Shown here: piece after piece, positions 27,757-36,817 of the stretch
How the letters are laid out: every line of letters begins with the position of its first letter
How positions within the stretch are numbered: the stretch's first letter is position 1
From: CBDCEG01 sp965215775
Lineage (GTDB): Bacteria > Pseudomonadota > Gammaproteobacteria > Cardiobacteriales > Ostreibacteriaceae
Length of the DNA stretch: 64,000 nt
Assembly: GCA_965215775.1 (NCBI GenBank)
Contig: CBDCEG010000029.1
Location: 1-64,000 of the forward strand
Direction: 5' to 3'
Position numbers and translations under genes: made by a program
The notes under the pieces: model-generated
Told to the model about the DNA's origin: nothing
What the model saw: only the letters and a program-made list of their open reading frames with translations
The model's database searches: none

Positions 27757-28056
27757 TTACTTACCTAAGCTAGCGTAATAAGCAGCTAAGTTAGCAATAT
27801 CATCATCAGATAATGGTTTTGCCATAGCTCCCATAGTTGGGTCTTTTCTTGCGTCAGTTTTGAAGTCTTTTAGCGATTTAACGATATAAGCTTCTTTTTG
27901 ACCAGCTAAATTAGGATACATTGGGATTGCACTAACTCCTTCAGCACCATGACAAGCAGCACAAGAAACTGATTTAGTTTTACCAGCGGCAACATCGCCA
28001 GCATTTGCTAAACTAACCAAAGATGATACTAAAGTAACAATAAGTAATTTTTTCAT
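27757..28056 (-). CDS. Small class I c-type cytochrome
   Basis: I chose the ATG at 28056 because GGAG lies 8 bases upstream of it; the longer frame beginning at 28068 would put that site inside the coding sequence. The product has 99 residues. The signal peptide KKLLIVTLVSSLVSLANA is probably cut before GDVAAGK, which exports it to the periplasm. One heme site CAACH (32-36) and a probable Met ligand in DPTMGAMAKPL are seen. YPNLAGQKEAYI is typical of the cytochrome c553/c5 or half-cytochrome c4 type. It would carry electrons to a terminal oxidase or another reductase. It is divergent from thrS and probably monocistronic. Confidence 0.9.
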   Translation of the reverse strand: MKKLLIVTLVSSLVSLANAGDVAAGKTKSVSCAACHGAEGVSAIPMYPNLAGQKEAYIVKSLKDFKTDARKDPTMGAMAKPLSDDDIANLAAYYASLGK

Positions 28057-28274
28057 TTTAATCTCCATATTTTATAATTAAATTATATTTTAATTGTTAA
28101 AACAAGCTTTTGAAAAGATGATTTAACAAGCTTATTAAGTCTTTTTCACATAATAGCTCAAGCATTATCGCACAAAATTAAAATTTTTTATTCGGTTTTT
28201 GTTGCGTTTTTATTACTTTTTATTACTGCTATGTTATTATTTTATTTTTTATATGGAATTAGAGGGATTTTGTT

Positions 28275-30191
28275 GTGATTAAAATTACATTACCAGATGG
28301 TAGTATTCGTGAGTTGGAAAAAGGTTCTAGCGTTGCTGACATTGCACTTTCTATTGGTGAGGGTTTATTAAGAGCTGCTATTGCTGGAAAAGTAAACGGA
28401 AACTTAGTTGATTTATCTGATCCAATAAACGCCGATGCAGATGTTAGTATTATTACAGCAAGAGATGAAGAGGGTTTGGAAATAATTCGCCACTCAACGG
28501 CTCATTTGCTAGGGCATGCGATAAAACAACTATATCCAGAAAGCAAAATGGTGATAGGACCAGTTATAGAAAATGGATTTTATTATGATGTTGATAGTAA
28601 ACATAGATTTACTCCTGAAGATTTGGATAAAATTCAAGTGCGAATGTCTCAATTAGCAAAAACAAAATATAAAGTTATAAAAAAAGTTGTAACTAAAGAA
28701 GAGGCAGTTGAAATATTTAAAGATAGAAATGAAGATTTTAAAATTCGTTTAATTAATGATATGGGCGATGAAGTGAAAACTGTTGGAATGTATCATCATG
28801 AAGAATATATAGATATGTGTCGTGGACCTCATTTGCCAAATATGTCTTTTTGTAAAGCTTTTAAATTAACTAAGTTAGCTGGTGCTTATTGGCGTGGAAA
28901 TGCAGATAATGAACAGCTTCAAAGGATTTATGGGGTTGCTTTTACTGATAAGAAAGAACTTAAATCTTACCTATTACAATTAGAAGAAGCTGAAAAAAGA
29001 GATCATAGGAAAATTGGTAAACAGCAAGATTTATTTCACTTACAAGAAGAAGCACCTGGAATGGTTTTTTGGCACCCTAAAGGTTGGAGTATTTATCAGC
29101 GTTTAGAGCAATATATGCGTAAAAAACAGCAAGAGCATAACTATGTAGAAGTTAAAACTCCGCAAATAGTTGATAGAAGCTTATGGGAACGCTCAGGGCA
29201 TTGGGAGCAATATAGTGAGGGAATGTTTACAACATCAAGTGAATCAAGAGATTTTGCTATTAAACCAATGAACTGCCCTTGCCATGTGCAAATTTTCAAC
29301 CAAGGAATTAAAAGCTATAGAGATTTACCTTTAAGAATGGCAGAGTTTGGTTCTTGTCATCGTAATGAGCTATCAGGAGCTTTGCATGGAATTATGCGAG
29401 TTCGTGGTTTTGTTCAAGATGATGGGCATATTTTTTGCACAGATTCACAAATTCAAGATGAAAGTGCATCTTTTATTGATTTTTTACATGAGGTTTATAA
29501 AGACTTTGGTTTCTCAAATATAATTTATAAGCTTTCAACTAGACCAGCAAAAAGAGTTGGCTCCGATAAAGTTTGGGACAAAGCTGAGAAAGCTTTAGCT
29601 GATGCTTTGAATAGTAAAGGTGTTGATTGGGATGAATTGCCTGGAGAAGGTGCTTTTTATGGGCCTAAGATAGAATTCTCATTGAAAGATACTATTGGTA
29701 GGGTTTGGCAGTGCGGAACTCTTCAAGTTGATTTTAATATGGCAGGAAGATTAGATGCAAGTTATGTTTCTGAAGCTGGAAGTAAAGATATTCCAGTAAT
29801 GTTGCATAGAGCAACTTTAGGTTCATTTGAAAGATTTATTGGTATATTAATTGAACACTATGCTGGAGACTTCCCATTATGGTTAGCTCCAACGCAAGCC
29901 ACAATTTTAAATATATCTGAAAAACAGTCAGATTATGTCCTAGAAATTACAAAAAAATTACAATCTTTTGGATTTTATGTAAATAATGACTTGAGAAATG
30001 AGAAGATTGGGTATAAAATTCGCGAACATATTGCACAAAGAACTCCATATTTATTGATCGTTGGTGGTAAAGAAATGGAGAATGGGACAGTTAATGTCCG
30101 TAAGCGTGGGCAAAAAGAAGATTTAGGAACTATGACGATTGACGAATTAGTAACTATGTTTAATGAAGAAATAGAAAGTAAAAATATATAA
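28275..30191 (+). CDS. thrS: Threonyl-tRNA synthetase
   Basis: ThrRS charges tRNA-Thr. The 638-residue protein has the order TGS, editing, class II catalytic and anticodon-binding domains. RHSTAHLLGHAIKQLYPESK and YIDMCRGPHLPN mark the editing domain. Catalytic zinc ligands are the Cys in MNCPCHVQIF, the His in ALHGIMRVRGF and the His in LHRATLGSFERF. The start is GTG 28275 with AGAGGG 8 bp upstream. It begins the common thrS-infC-rpmI-rplT-pheST-ihfA cluster. No operator-like tRNA-mimic fold can be asserted in the 200-bp leader. Confidence 0.98.
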   Translation: MIKITLPDGSIRELEKGSSVADIALSIGEGLLRAAIAGKVNGNLVDLSDPINADADVSIITARDEEGLEIIRHSTAHLLGHAIKQLYPESKMVIGPVIENGFYYDVDSKHRFTPEDLDKIQVRMSQLAKTKYKVIKKVVTKEEAVEIFKDRNEDFKIRLINDMGDEVKTVGMYHHEEYIDMCRGPHLPNMSFCKAFKLTKLAGAYWRGNADNEQLQRIYGVAFTDKKELKSYLLQLEEAEKRDHRKIGKQQDLFHLQEEAPGMVFWHPKGWSIYQRLEQYMRKKQQEHNYVEVKTPQIVDRSLWERSGHWEQYSEGMFTTSSESRDFAIKPMNCPCHVQIFNQGIKSYRDLPLRMAEFGSCHRNELSGALHGIMRVRGFVQDDGHIFCTDSQIQDESASFIDFLHEVYKDFGFSNIIYKLSTRPAKRVGSDKVWDKAEKALADALNSKGVDWDELPGEGAFYGPKIEFSLKDTIGRVWQCGTLQVDFNMAGRLDASYVSEAGSKDIPVMLHRATLGSFERFIGILIEHYAGDFPLWLAPTQATILNISEKQSDYVLEITKKLQSFGFYVNNDLRNEKIGYKIREHIAQRTPYLLIVGGKEMENGTVNVRKRGQKEDLGTMTIDELVTMFNEEIESKNI

Positions 30192-30250
30192 ATAGATATA
30201 TAATAGAGAAATAAATAATAATATAATATTAATAATATTGGAGTTTTAAA

Positions 30251-30775
30251 ATAGCTAAAAGTAAACAAGCCCTTATGAATGAAGGGATAAAGGCCAAGAA
30301 AATTAGGTTGATTGATCACAAAGGTGAGCAGCATGGTATCGTTTTGACGGTAGATGCTTTAGCAATGGCTGAAGGTGCTTCTCTTGATTTAGTTGAAATA
30401 TCTGTGACTAAAGATGGTTCTGTTTGTAAAATAATGGACTATGGTAAATTTAGGTTTAAACAGAGAAAGCAACAACAAGAAGCTAGAAAGAAACAGAAAC
30501 AAACTCAAATAAAAGAGATTAAGTTCCGTCCAGGAACTGATGTGGGAGATTATCAGGTAAAGCTACGCAACCTGATACGTTTCCTAGAAAACGGTGATAA
30601 GACCAAAGTAACTATCCGCTTTCGCGGTCGTGAAATGGCTCACAAAGACTTAGGAGTTGAACTTTTGAAGAGATTGCAAGAAGACCTTAAAGAATACGGG
30701 GTAGTTGAGCAAAATGCTAATATGCAAGGTCGTCAAATGACCATGGTTTTAGCACCTCTTAAAAACAAAAAGTAA
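30251..30775 (+). CDS. infC: Translation initiation factor IF-3, apparent AUA start
   Basis: IF-3 binds the 30S subunit and checks the start codon. Homology begins before the first ATG (30275): NEGIKAKKIRLIDHKGEQHG aligns with the IF-3 N-domain, and the frame stays open upstream. A good ribosome site TTGGAG (30237-30242) stands 8 bp before ATA 30251, whereas ATG 30275 has no such site. I therefore place the start at ATA, giving a product that begins (M)AKSKQALMNEG, 174 residues. Many infC genes start with AUU, AUA or AUC, which IF-3 itself discriminates against, giving autoregulation. The C-domain signature IKFRPGTDVGDYQVKLR is intact. Confidence 0.93.
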   Translation: MAKSKQALMNEGIKAKKIRLIDHKGEQHGIVLTVDALAMAEGASLDLVEISVTKDGSVCKIMDYGKFRFKQRKQQQEARKKQKQTQIKEIKFRPGTDVGDYQVKLRNLIRFLENGDKTKVTIRFRGREMAHKDLGVELLKRLQEDLKEYGVVEQNANMQGRQMTMVLAPLKNKK

Positions 30776-30846
30776 AACGACTATATTTTTTTAATCAGCT
30801 AGCCAAATAATTTAAAGAATTGGTTTTAGCAAATGCGGAGTTATTA

Positions 30847-31041
30847 ATGCCAAAATTAAAAACACACAAAGGCGCAGCAAAGCGCTTTAAAAAAACTGCG
30901 AATGGTTTCAAAAGAAACCAATCTCATAGAAGACATATTTTAACCAAGAAATCTACTAAGAGAAAGCGTCACTTGCGTTCATCAATGATGGTTCACAAAA
31001 GTGATGTAGCGGCTGTTAAGAAAATGCTGCCAAATGTATGA
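30847..31041 (+). CDS. rpmI: Ribosomal protein L35
   Basis: This is the 64-residue large-subunit protein L35. It starts at ATG 30847 with GGAG 6 bp upstream; MPKLKTHKGAAKRFKKTANG is the standard L35 N-terminus, so a longer frame from TTG 30820 is not used. It is very basic (FKRNQSHRRHILTKKSTKRKRHLR). It lies between infC and rplT, where L20-mediated translational repression acts in Escherichia coli; I cannot demonstrate the regulatory fold by eye here. Confidence 0.97.
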   Translation: MPKLKTHKGAAKRFKKTANGFKRNQSHRRHILTKKSTKRKRHLRSSMMVHKSDVAAVKKMLPNV

Positions 31042-31083
31042 TTTATTGATTTTATTAAACAAAATATAAATAGAGGTTAAAAT

Positions 31084-31440
31084 ATGGCACGAATTAAAAG
31101 AGGCGTAACAGCGAGAGCTCGCCACAAGAAGGTTCTAAAGAAAGCAAAAGGATATTACGGAGCTAGAAGAAAAAGCTACCGTAGTGCAAAACAAGCAGTT
31201 ATAAAAGCTGGTCAGTATGCATATCGTGATAGAAAGCAAAGAAAGCGTCAATTCAGACAATTATGGATTGCTCGTATTAATGCGGCAGCTAGAGAATGTG
31301 GATTATCTTATAGCAGAATGATAGATGGAATGAAAAAAGCAAATATTGAAATAGATCGTAAAGTTCTAGCTGATATAGCTGTTTATGATTCAGCTGCATT
31401 TGCAAATATTGCAGAAAAAGCAAAGGCTGCTATATCTTAA
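31084..31440 (+). CDS. rplT: Ribosomal protein L20
   Basis: The 118-residue L20 binds 23S rRNA early in 50S assembly and in many bacteria represses its own operon. The sequence MARIKRGVTARARHKKVLKKAKGYYGARRKSYRSAKQAV in outline is the canonical basic N-terminal extension, and the C-terminal globular part (LWIARINAAARECGLSYS) is complete. AGAGG lies before the ATG. A good hairpin follows the gene. Confidence 0.98.
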   Translation: MARIKRGVTARARHKKVLKKAKGYYGARRKSYRSAKQAVIKAGQYAYRDRKQRKRQFRQLWIARINAAARECGLSYSRMIDGMKKANIEIDRKVLADIAVYDSAAFANIAEKAKAAIS

Positions 31441-31474
31441 AATATTAAAATTTAAGATATTTTAGTTTAAAGAT

Positions 31475-31511
31475 AAAGGCAAATCAGATTTTTAATATTT
31501 GGTTTGCCTTT
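31475..31511 (+). terminator. Hairpin terminator after rplT
   Basis: A 12-bp stem, AAAGGCAAATCA with TGGTTTGCCTTT (one T-G pair), has a 13-base T-rich loop, 34 bp after the rplT stop. Only ATTAATTTAA follows, not a pure T-run, so partial read-through into pheS is possible. Confidence 0.65.
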
Positions 31512-31659
31512 ATTAATTTAAGCAAACTTATTTTGTATTAATTAATGTAATTAATACAACTTATTAATGTTAGATTGGAATTAATTTAAAATAGTTTGGA
31601 TATACTAAATAAATTATTTACATTTACTAAATTTACTAAGAATTAATTAGAGGTTTTTT

Positions 31660-32700
31660 GTGAGCGAAGATTTACAGAAGTTAGAGTCAGTTGTTGAGCA
31701 AGCAATTGCAAACATTGAAGCGGAAAAAAATATAAAGCAGTTAGAAAAAATACGCTTAGAGTGGTTAGGTAAAAAAGGTATTTTTGCAAAAAATATGCAA
31801 GAATTATCATCTTTGTCAAAAGAAGATAAGCCTAAGTTTGGACAGTTAATTAATAAATTAAAACAAAAACTAACAAAAGCATTAACAGAAAAAGAGCAAC
31901 AAATTCAAAAAGAACTTGTTGAAAAACAGTTAAAAAGAGAAAAGCTTGATGTAACAATGCCAGGGCGAAAATTTAGCCAAGGTAGTCGTCATCCAATTTC
32001 AATAACACGGGAAGAAATAGAAAACTTCTTTACTAATAATGGATTTAGCATTGAGAAAGGTCCTGAAGTTGAAGATGATTTTCATAACTTTGAAGCCTTA
32101 AACATTGATGAAAATCACCCAGCTCGTGCGATGCAAGATACTTTTTATGTAAATAAAAATACAGTTCTTAGAACGCATACTTCAAATGTTCAAATAAGAA
32201 CAATGGAAAACCAAAAGCCACCACTTAGAATGATAGCACCTGGTAGAGTTTATAGAAGTGATTCTGACATTACTCACACGCCAATGTTTCATCAGGTTGA
32301 AGGAATGTGGATAGATGAGAAAGTTAGTTTTGCTGATTTAAAAGGAATAATAATTTCATTTTTAAAAGATTTTTTTGAAAATGCTGATTTACAAATTCGT
32401 TTTAGACCGTCTTACTTTCCTTTTACGGAACCATCAGCTGAGGTTGATATAAAATGTTTTTGTGATGGAAAAGATAAGTCTTGTAGGATTTGTGGAAATA
32501 CTGGTTGGCTAGAAGTTTTGGGCTGTGGAATGATGCATCCTAAAGTTTTACAAAATAGTGGTGTAGATACTGATAAATATATGGGTTATGCCTTTGGAAT
32601 GGGGATTGAAAGACTTGCTATGCTTAAGTATAAAGTAACTGATTTACGAACATTTTTTGAAAATGACATTCGTTTTTTAAGCCAATTTAAAAATATTTAA
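31660..32700 (+). CDS. pheS: Phenylalanyl-tRNA synthetase alpha subunit
   Basis: PheS is the catalytic class II subunit of the alpha2-beta2 enzyme that charges tRNA-Phe. The 346-residue protein has an N-terminal coiled coil followed by the catalytic domain: motif 2 around RMIAPGRVYRSDSDITHTPMFHQVEG, the substrate site FPFTEPSAEVDI, and motif 3 GMGIERLAMLKY. A cluster of Cys (CFCDGKDKSCRICGNTGW), possibly zinc-binding, sits just before LEVLGCGMMHP. GTG 31660 is the start, with AGAGG about 6 bp upstream. pheT follows after 17 bp. Confidence 0.97.
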   Translation: MSEDLQKLESVVEQAIANIEAEKNIKQLEKIRLEWLGKKGIFAKNMQELSSLSKEDKPKFGQLINKLKQKLTKALTEKEQQIQKELVEKQLKREKLDVTMPGRKFSQGSRHPISITREEIENFFTNNGFSIEKGPEVEDDFHNFEALNIDENHPARAMQDTFYVNKNTVLRTHTSNVQIRTMENQKPPLRMIAPGRVYRSDSDITHTPMFHQVEGMWIDEKVSFADLKGIIISFLKDFFENADLQIRFRPSYFPFTEPSAEVDIKCFCDGKDKSCRICGNTGWLEVLGCGMMHPKVLQNSGVDTDKYMGYAFGMGIERLAMLKYKVTDLRTFFENDIRFLSQFKNI

Positions 32701-32717
32701 AATAGAGGAATATAATT

Positions 32718-35108
32718 ATGAAAATAAGTAAACAATGGTTATCTGACTTTATTTCTCTTGATGTGAAAACAGATGAGCTTTGCCAAAAACTAACTAGCTT
32801 AGGTTTAGAAGTGGATAGTTTAGATAAGGCCTGTATTGATTTCAAAGGTGTTGTTGTAGGACAAGTTGTTGAGCTTGAACCTCATCCAGATGCGGATAAA
32901 TTACAAGTTGCAAAAGTAAATATAGGAGCGAAAGAAAACTTACAAATAGTTTGTGGAGCTAAAAATATAGAACTAAATAAACTATTTCCAGTTGCTGTTA
33001 TTGGAGCGGTTTTGCCAGGTAATTTTAAAATCAAAGAAACTAAACTTAGAGGAGTTTTATCTGAAGGAATGCTTTGTTCTGAAAAAGAGTTAGGTTTATC
33101 TGACTCTTCAAAAGGTCTTATGTTACTTCCTTCATCAGAAGCTTTTGTTATTGGTAATAATATTAGAGATATTTTAAACCTTGATGATGAAGTTATTGAA
33201 ATTGATTTAACACCTAATCGTGGCGATTGTTTATCAGTTTTGGGTGTGGCAAGAGATTTAGCTACGGCTTATGATTTGGAATTATCTGATAAGAGTTTAA
33301 TAAGTAAACTAAAACATTCTGAAACTGAGCAAGAGAGCATTAAAATTAATTTGGAAGATGATAAAGCTTGTCCGTTATATTTTGCTAGAAAAATAACAGG
33401 AATTAATAATAAAACTGAAACTCCAATTTGGATAAGTGAAAGACTAAGGCGTTCTGGGATTCGCAGTTTATCTCCAGTTGTAGATATTACAAATTATGTG
33501 ATGCTTTGTTTGGGTTCGCCAATGCATGCTTTTGATGCTGATAAGGTTGATGGTGGAATTACAGTTAGGCAAGCAACTAAAGATGAGACTTTAGTTCTTT
33601 TGGATAAAAAGAAAATAAAACTAGAGCAAGATATGCTGGTAATAGCTGATGACAAGAAAGCAATCGCTTTGGCTGGAATTATGGGCGGATTAGATGCTGA
33701 AACTTCTGAAACTAGCTCAAATATTATATTGGAAAGTGCTTGGTTTGCACCTTCTGCAATTGTTGGTCGTGGAAGAAGGCTTGCTATTCAAACTGATGCT
33801 TCATATCGTTTTGAGCGAGGAGTTGATTTTGAAATTCAAGAGCAAGCAATAAATATTGCAACAAATTTGATTGTTGATATTTGTGGCGGTGAAATTTGTA
33901 AAATTAGTAAAGCAGAAAGTTCTGAAAATATACCCAAAGCTAAAGAAATAACTTTAAACACTAAAAAACTTGATACTATTTTAGGAATAAAATTCCCTAA
34001 AAATAAAGTAGAAACTATTTTAACTAAGTTAGGTTTTAAGATTGAGGCTATTGATTCAAATAACTTCAAAGTTATTCCACCAAGCTACAGGTTTGATGTG
34101 AGTATTGAAGAGGACTTGATTGAAGAATTAATTAGAGTTTGGGGTTATGAAAATATTCCTATTGCTATAAATAATTACAAAAATGCACCAAAACAAAATT
34201 TCAAACAAGTTGAAAAAGTAAATAATATACTGCTAAGCCAAGGTTACAGTGAAGCTATTACATATAGTTTTATTAACAAAAAGCAAGCTTCTGACTTTAA
34301 TTCAGATAAAGCTTCTTTGATTAAATTGGTCAATCCTATTTCTAAAGATTTGGAAGTTATGCGAACTAGTTTAGTTCCTAGTTTGTTGAAAATTGCAGAT
34401 TATAATAATAATAGACAGCAAAAAAACATAAAATTCTATGAATTTGGTAGTTCTTATAGCTCAACTAAAGATTCAAACTCTCAAACTGACAAATTATCCG
34501 CAATTGTAACTGGTAATGCAACACCTATGCAATGGGGTTTTAGAGATAGAGAATTGGACTTCTTTGATATAAAAGGAGATTTAGAAACTATTTTTGCGGA
34601 AACTGGTATCTTAGATGTTGAATATAAAGCATCTAATAAAGAATTTTTACACCCAGGGCAGGGTGCAGATATCTATCAAAAAGGAAAATATATTGGTTTT
34701 ATTGGGGCAATTCACCCAAATTACTTGAAAAACCTTAATTTTGATAGTAAAGTATTTGTATTTGAAATAGAAAGCAATCTTTTTGCTCCCAAAGACTTAA
34801 TTGAGTTTACTGGAATTTCCAAATACCCTATAATTAGACGGGATATTTCCATTCTAATTGCTCAAGGGTTTGAGGTAAGTGATGTGATTAAGACGATAAA
34901 AGGAGCTTCTAATGACTTAGTTTACAATGTTGAGTTATTTGATGTTTATATAGGTAGAAACATACCTAGAAAAAGCAAAAGTCTAGCGATTGCTATTTAT
35001 TTGCAAGATAAGTCTAAAACACTAAAAGATGAGCAAGCGGACGAGGTTATTGATAAAATAACATTTGAATTAGAAAATAAATTTAATGCACAACTAAGGG
35101 GAAAATAA
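32718..35108 (+). CDS. pheT: Phenylalanyl-tRNA synthetase beta subunit
   Basis: The 796-residue PheT has the usual order: an N-terminal OB/tRNA-binding domain (VVVGQVVELEPHPDADKLQVAKVNIG, about 39-65), the B3/B4 editing domains, B5, a catalytic-like domain and the C-terminal ferredoxin-fold anticodon-binding domain (FTGISKYPIIRRDISILI). GAGG precedes ATG 32718. Its stop codon is directly followed by the ihfA ATG, so the two are translationally coupled, the arrangement known from enteric bacteria. Confidence 0.98.
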   Translation: MKISKQWLSDFISLDVKTDELCQKLTSLGLEVDSLDKACIDFKGVVVGQVVELEPHPDADKLQVAKVNIGAKENLQIVCGAKNIELNKLFPVAVIGAVLPGNFKIKETKLRGVLSEGMLCSEKELGLSDSSKGLMLLPSSEAFVIGNNIRDILNLDDEVIEIDLTPNRGDCLSVLGVARDLATAYDLELSDKSLISKLKHSETEQESIKINLEDDKACPLYFARKITGINNKTETPIWISERLRRSGIRSLSPVVDITNYVMLCLGSPMHAFDADKVDGGITVRQATKDETLVLLDKKKIKLEQDMLVIADDKKAIALAGIMGGLDAETSETSSNIILESAWFAPSAIVGRGRRLAIQTDASYRFERGVDFEIQEQAINIATNLIVDICGGEICKISKAESSENIPKAKEITLNTKKLDTILGIKFPKNKVETILTKLGFKIEAIDSNNFKVIPPSYRFDVSIEEDLIEELIRVWGYENIPIAINNYKNAPKQNFKQVEKVNNILLSQGYSEAITYSFINKKQASDFNSDKASLIKLVNPISKDLEVMRTSLVPSLLKIADYNNNRQQKNIKFYEFGSSYSSTKDSNSQTDKLSAIVTGNATPMQWGFRDRELDFFDIKGDLETIFAETGILDVEYKASNKEFLHPGQGADIYQKGKYIGFIGAIHPNYLKNLNFDSKVFVFEIESNLFAPKDLIEFTGISKYPIIRRDISILIAQGFEVSDVIKTIKGASNDLVYNVELFDVYIGRNIPRKSKSLAIAIYLQDKSKTLKDEQADEVIDKITFELENKFNAQLRGK

Positions 35109-35429
35109 ATGAGTACTTTAACAAAAGCTGAAATAGTAGAAAATGTATCTAATGAAACAGGATTATCTCTTGAAAAAGTAAACCTAATCGTTGAAGAGTC
35201 TTTGGAAGAAATTAAGTGTTCACTAGAAAGTGGTGAAAATGTAAGGATTTCTGGATTTGGTAACTTTTTACTTATAGATAAAAAAGCAAGACCTGGACGA
35301 AATCCAAATACAGGAGAAGAGAAAACAATTGATGCGCGTAGAGTTGTTAGCTTTAAAACTGGTCAAAAACTAAAAACTAGAGTTGCTAGTCCTAAAAAAG
35401 CAAAGAAAACTAGAAAAACAAAAAAATAA
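35109..35429 (+). CDS. ihfA: Integration host factor alpha subunit
   Basis: IHF is a heterodimeric DNA-bending protein used in recombination, replication and transcription. The 106-residue protein matches the HU/IHF family: the TKAEIVENV start and a beta-arm with RPGRNPNTGE followed by the VSFKTGQKLK segment. The placement right behind pheT is diagnostic of IhfA rather than HU or IhfB. An extra basic tail (SPKKAKKTRKTKK) extends beyond the usual end, perhaps for more non-specific DNA contact. Confidence 0.95.
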   Translation: MSTLTKAEIVENVSNETGLSLEKVNLIVEESLEEIKCSLESGENVRISGFGNFLLIDKKARPGRNPNTGEEKTIDARRVVSFKTGQKLKTRVASPKKAKKTRKTKK

Positions 35430-35475
35430 GTAAAAAATAAATATATAAAAAAGTAAGTTAAAAAATATTAGAATG

Positions 35476-35505
35476 ACCTCAAAATTTATTGTTTTGAGGT
35501 TGTTT
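35476..35505 (+). terminator. Intrinsic terminator after ihfA
   Basis: A 9-bp stem ACCTCAAAA with TTTTGAGGT, a 7-base loop, then TGTTTC. It lies 46 bp after ihfA and is the probable end of the thrS-ihfA cluster. A separate 14-bp palindrome TTGCCTTAAGGCAA is at 35534-35547. Confidence 0.75.
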
Positions 35506-35608
35506 CATATTTTTAATATTTTTTATAGTAAGCTTGCCTTAAGGCAACTATAACTCAGCAATAAATTAGTAACAAATCAAGTTATTTTCTAATGAAAATA
35601 CAAAACAA

Positions 35609-36766
35609 ATGACCAGCAATAACGCAACTAATATTCAAAATCAAATACAAAAAGTCATAAACTCAGAAATTTGGGTTATAAAAGTTGGCACAGCAATTTT
35701 AACAAATCAAGATAATAGTGTAGATAAAAATATAATTAATAGTTGGGCAAAACAAATTCAACAATTAATGCTTTCAGGTAAAAAGGTTATTTTGGTTTCA
35801 TCAGGTGCAATTGCAGCAGGAATGCAAAAACTAGGTTGGGAAAATAAACCTACGGAGTTAGCCAAAAAACAAGCTGCTGCTTCAGTTGGGCAAGTCGTTT
35901 TAGCAAATGTTTATCAGCAAGTTTTTGAAAAATATAATATTCAAACCTCACAAATATTACTTACACATGATGATGCAGCGGACAGAAAACGATATTTGAA
36001 TATAAGAGGAACAATTAATTCACTTTTAGAAAATAATATACTTCCGATTGTAAATGAAAATGACACCGTTTCATTTGAAGAAATTAGATTTGGTGATAAT
36101 GATAACTTGGGTGCACTTGTTGCTAATTTAGTAAATGCAGGGCTTTATATTATTTTGACCGATCAAAATGGAATTTATAATAAAGATCCAAGGTCTAATA
36201 ATAATGCAAAACTAATCAAATTTGATTATCCTGAAAACAACGAGTTAGATAGCTATATTGGAAGCTCTAAATCTAAGCTTGGCTCAGGAGGTATGCTTAC
36301 AAAAATCCAAGCTGCAAGAAAAGCACTTAATTCTGGAACAACAACAATAATAACTCATGGAAAAAAAGAAAATTGCATTTTAAATATTGCAAATAATTCA
36401 TTTGTAGGAACTGTTTTATATGCCAAAAACTGCATAACTTCTAGAAAGCAATGGTTGGGAAGTTTATTACAAACAAAAGGAAGTTTGGTTATTGATAATG
36501 GTGCAACAAAAGCACTTTGTAATGATAATAAAAGCTTGCTTGCCGTGGGTATTATAAGTGTAAAAGGAGATTTTTTGCGTGGTGAAATTGTTTCAATATT
36601 TAACGATAAAAAAATAGAAATAGCAAAAGGAATTTGTAATTATAGTAGTAGTGAAGTCAAAATGCTAAAAGGTGTTTTAAGTAAAGATATTAGTAAAATA
36701 CTAGGTTATACTTTAGAAAAAGATATTATCCATAGGGATAATTTGATTTTAACTAATTTAGCTTAA
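35609..36766 (+). CDS. proB: Glutamate 5-kinase
   Basis: ProB phosphorylates glutamate in the first step of proline synthesis. The 385-residue protein has the amino-acid-kinase domain (WVIKVGTAILT, VSSGAIAAGM, NENDTVSFEEIRFGDND, ILTDQNGIYNKDP and GSGGMLTKIQAA) and a C-terminal PUA domain from about residue 280. proA, the usual partner, is not adjacent. No clear ribosome site precedes ATG 35609; this ATG nevertheless gives the family length. An N-terminal extension of about 17 polar residues precedes the first strand. Confidence 0.95.
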   Translation: MTSNNATNIQNQIQKVINSEIWVIKVGTAILTNQDNSVDKNIINSWAKQIQQLMLSGKKVILVSSGAIAAGMQKLGWENKPTELAKKQAAASVGQVVLANVYQQVFEKYNIQTSQILLTHDDAADRKRYLNIRGTINSLLENNILPIVNENDTVSFEEIRFGDNDNLGALVANLVNAGLYIILTDQNGIYNKDPRSNNNAKLIKFDYPENNELDSYIGSSKSKLGSGGMLTKIQAARKALNSGTTTIITHGKKENCILNIANNSFVGTVLYAKNCITSRKQWLGSLLQTKGSLVIDNGATKALCNDNKSLLAVGIISVKGDFLRGEIVSIFNDKKIEIAKGICNYSSSEVKMLKGVLSKDISKILGYTLEKDIIHRDNLILTNLA

Positions 36767-36817
36767 TAAGTTAAAATAACTATAATAATTATTAATTAGA
36801 CAAAAAAAGAGAATAAA

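Noticed and set aside
28057..28274. Thr-tRNA-like operator or riboswitch before thrS
   Set aside because: The leader is almost entirely A/T with no stable stem visible; I cannot support one.
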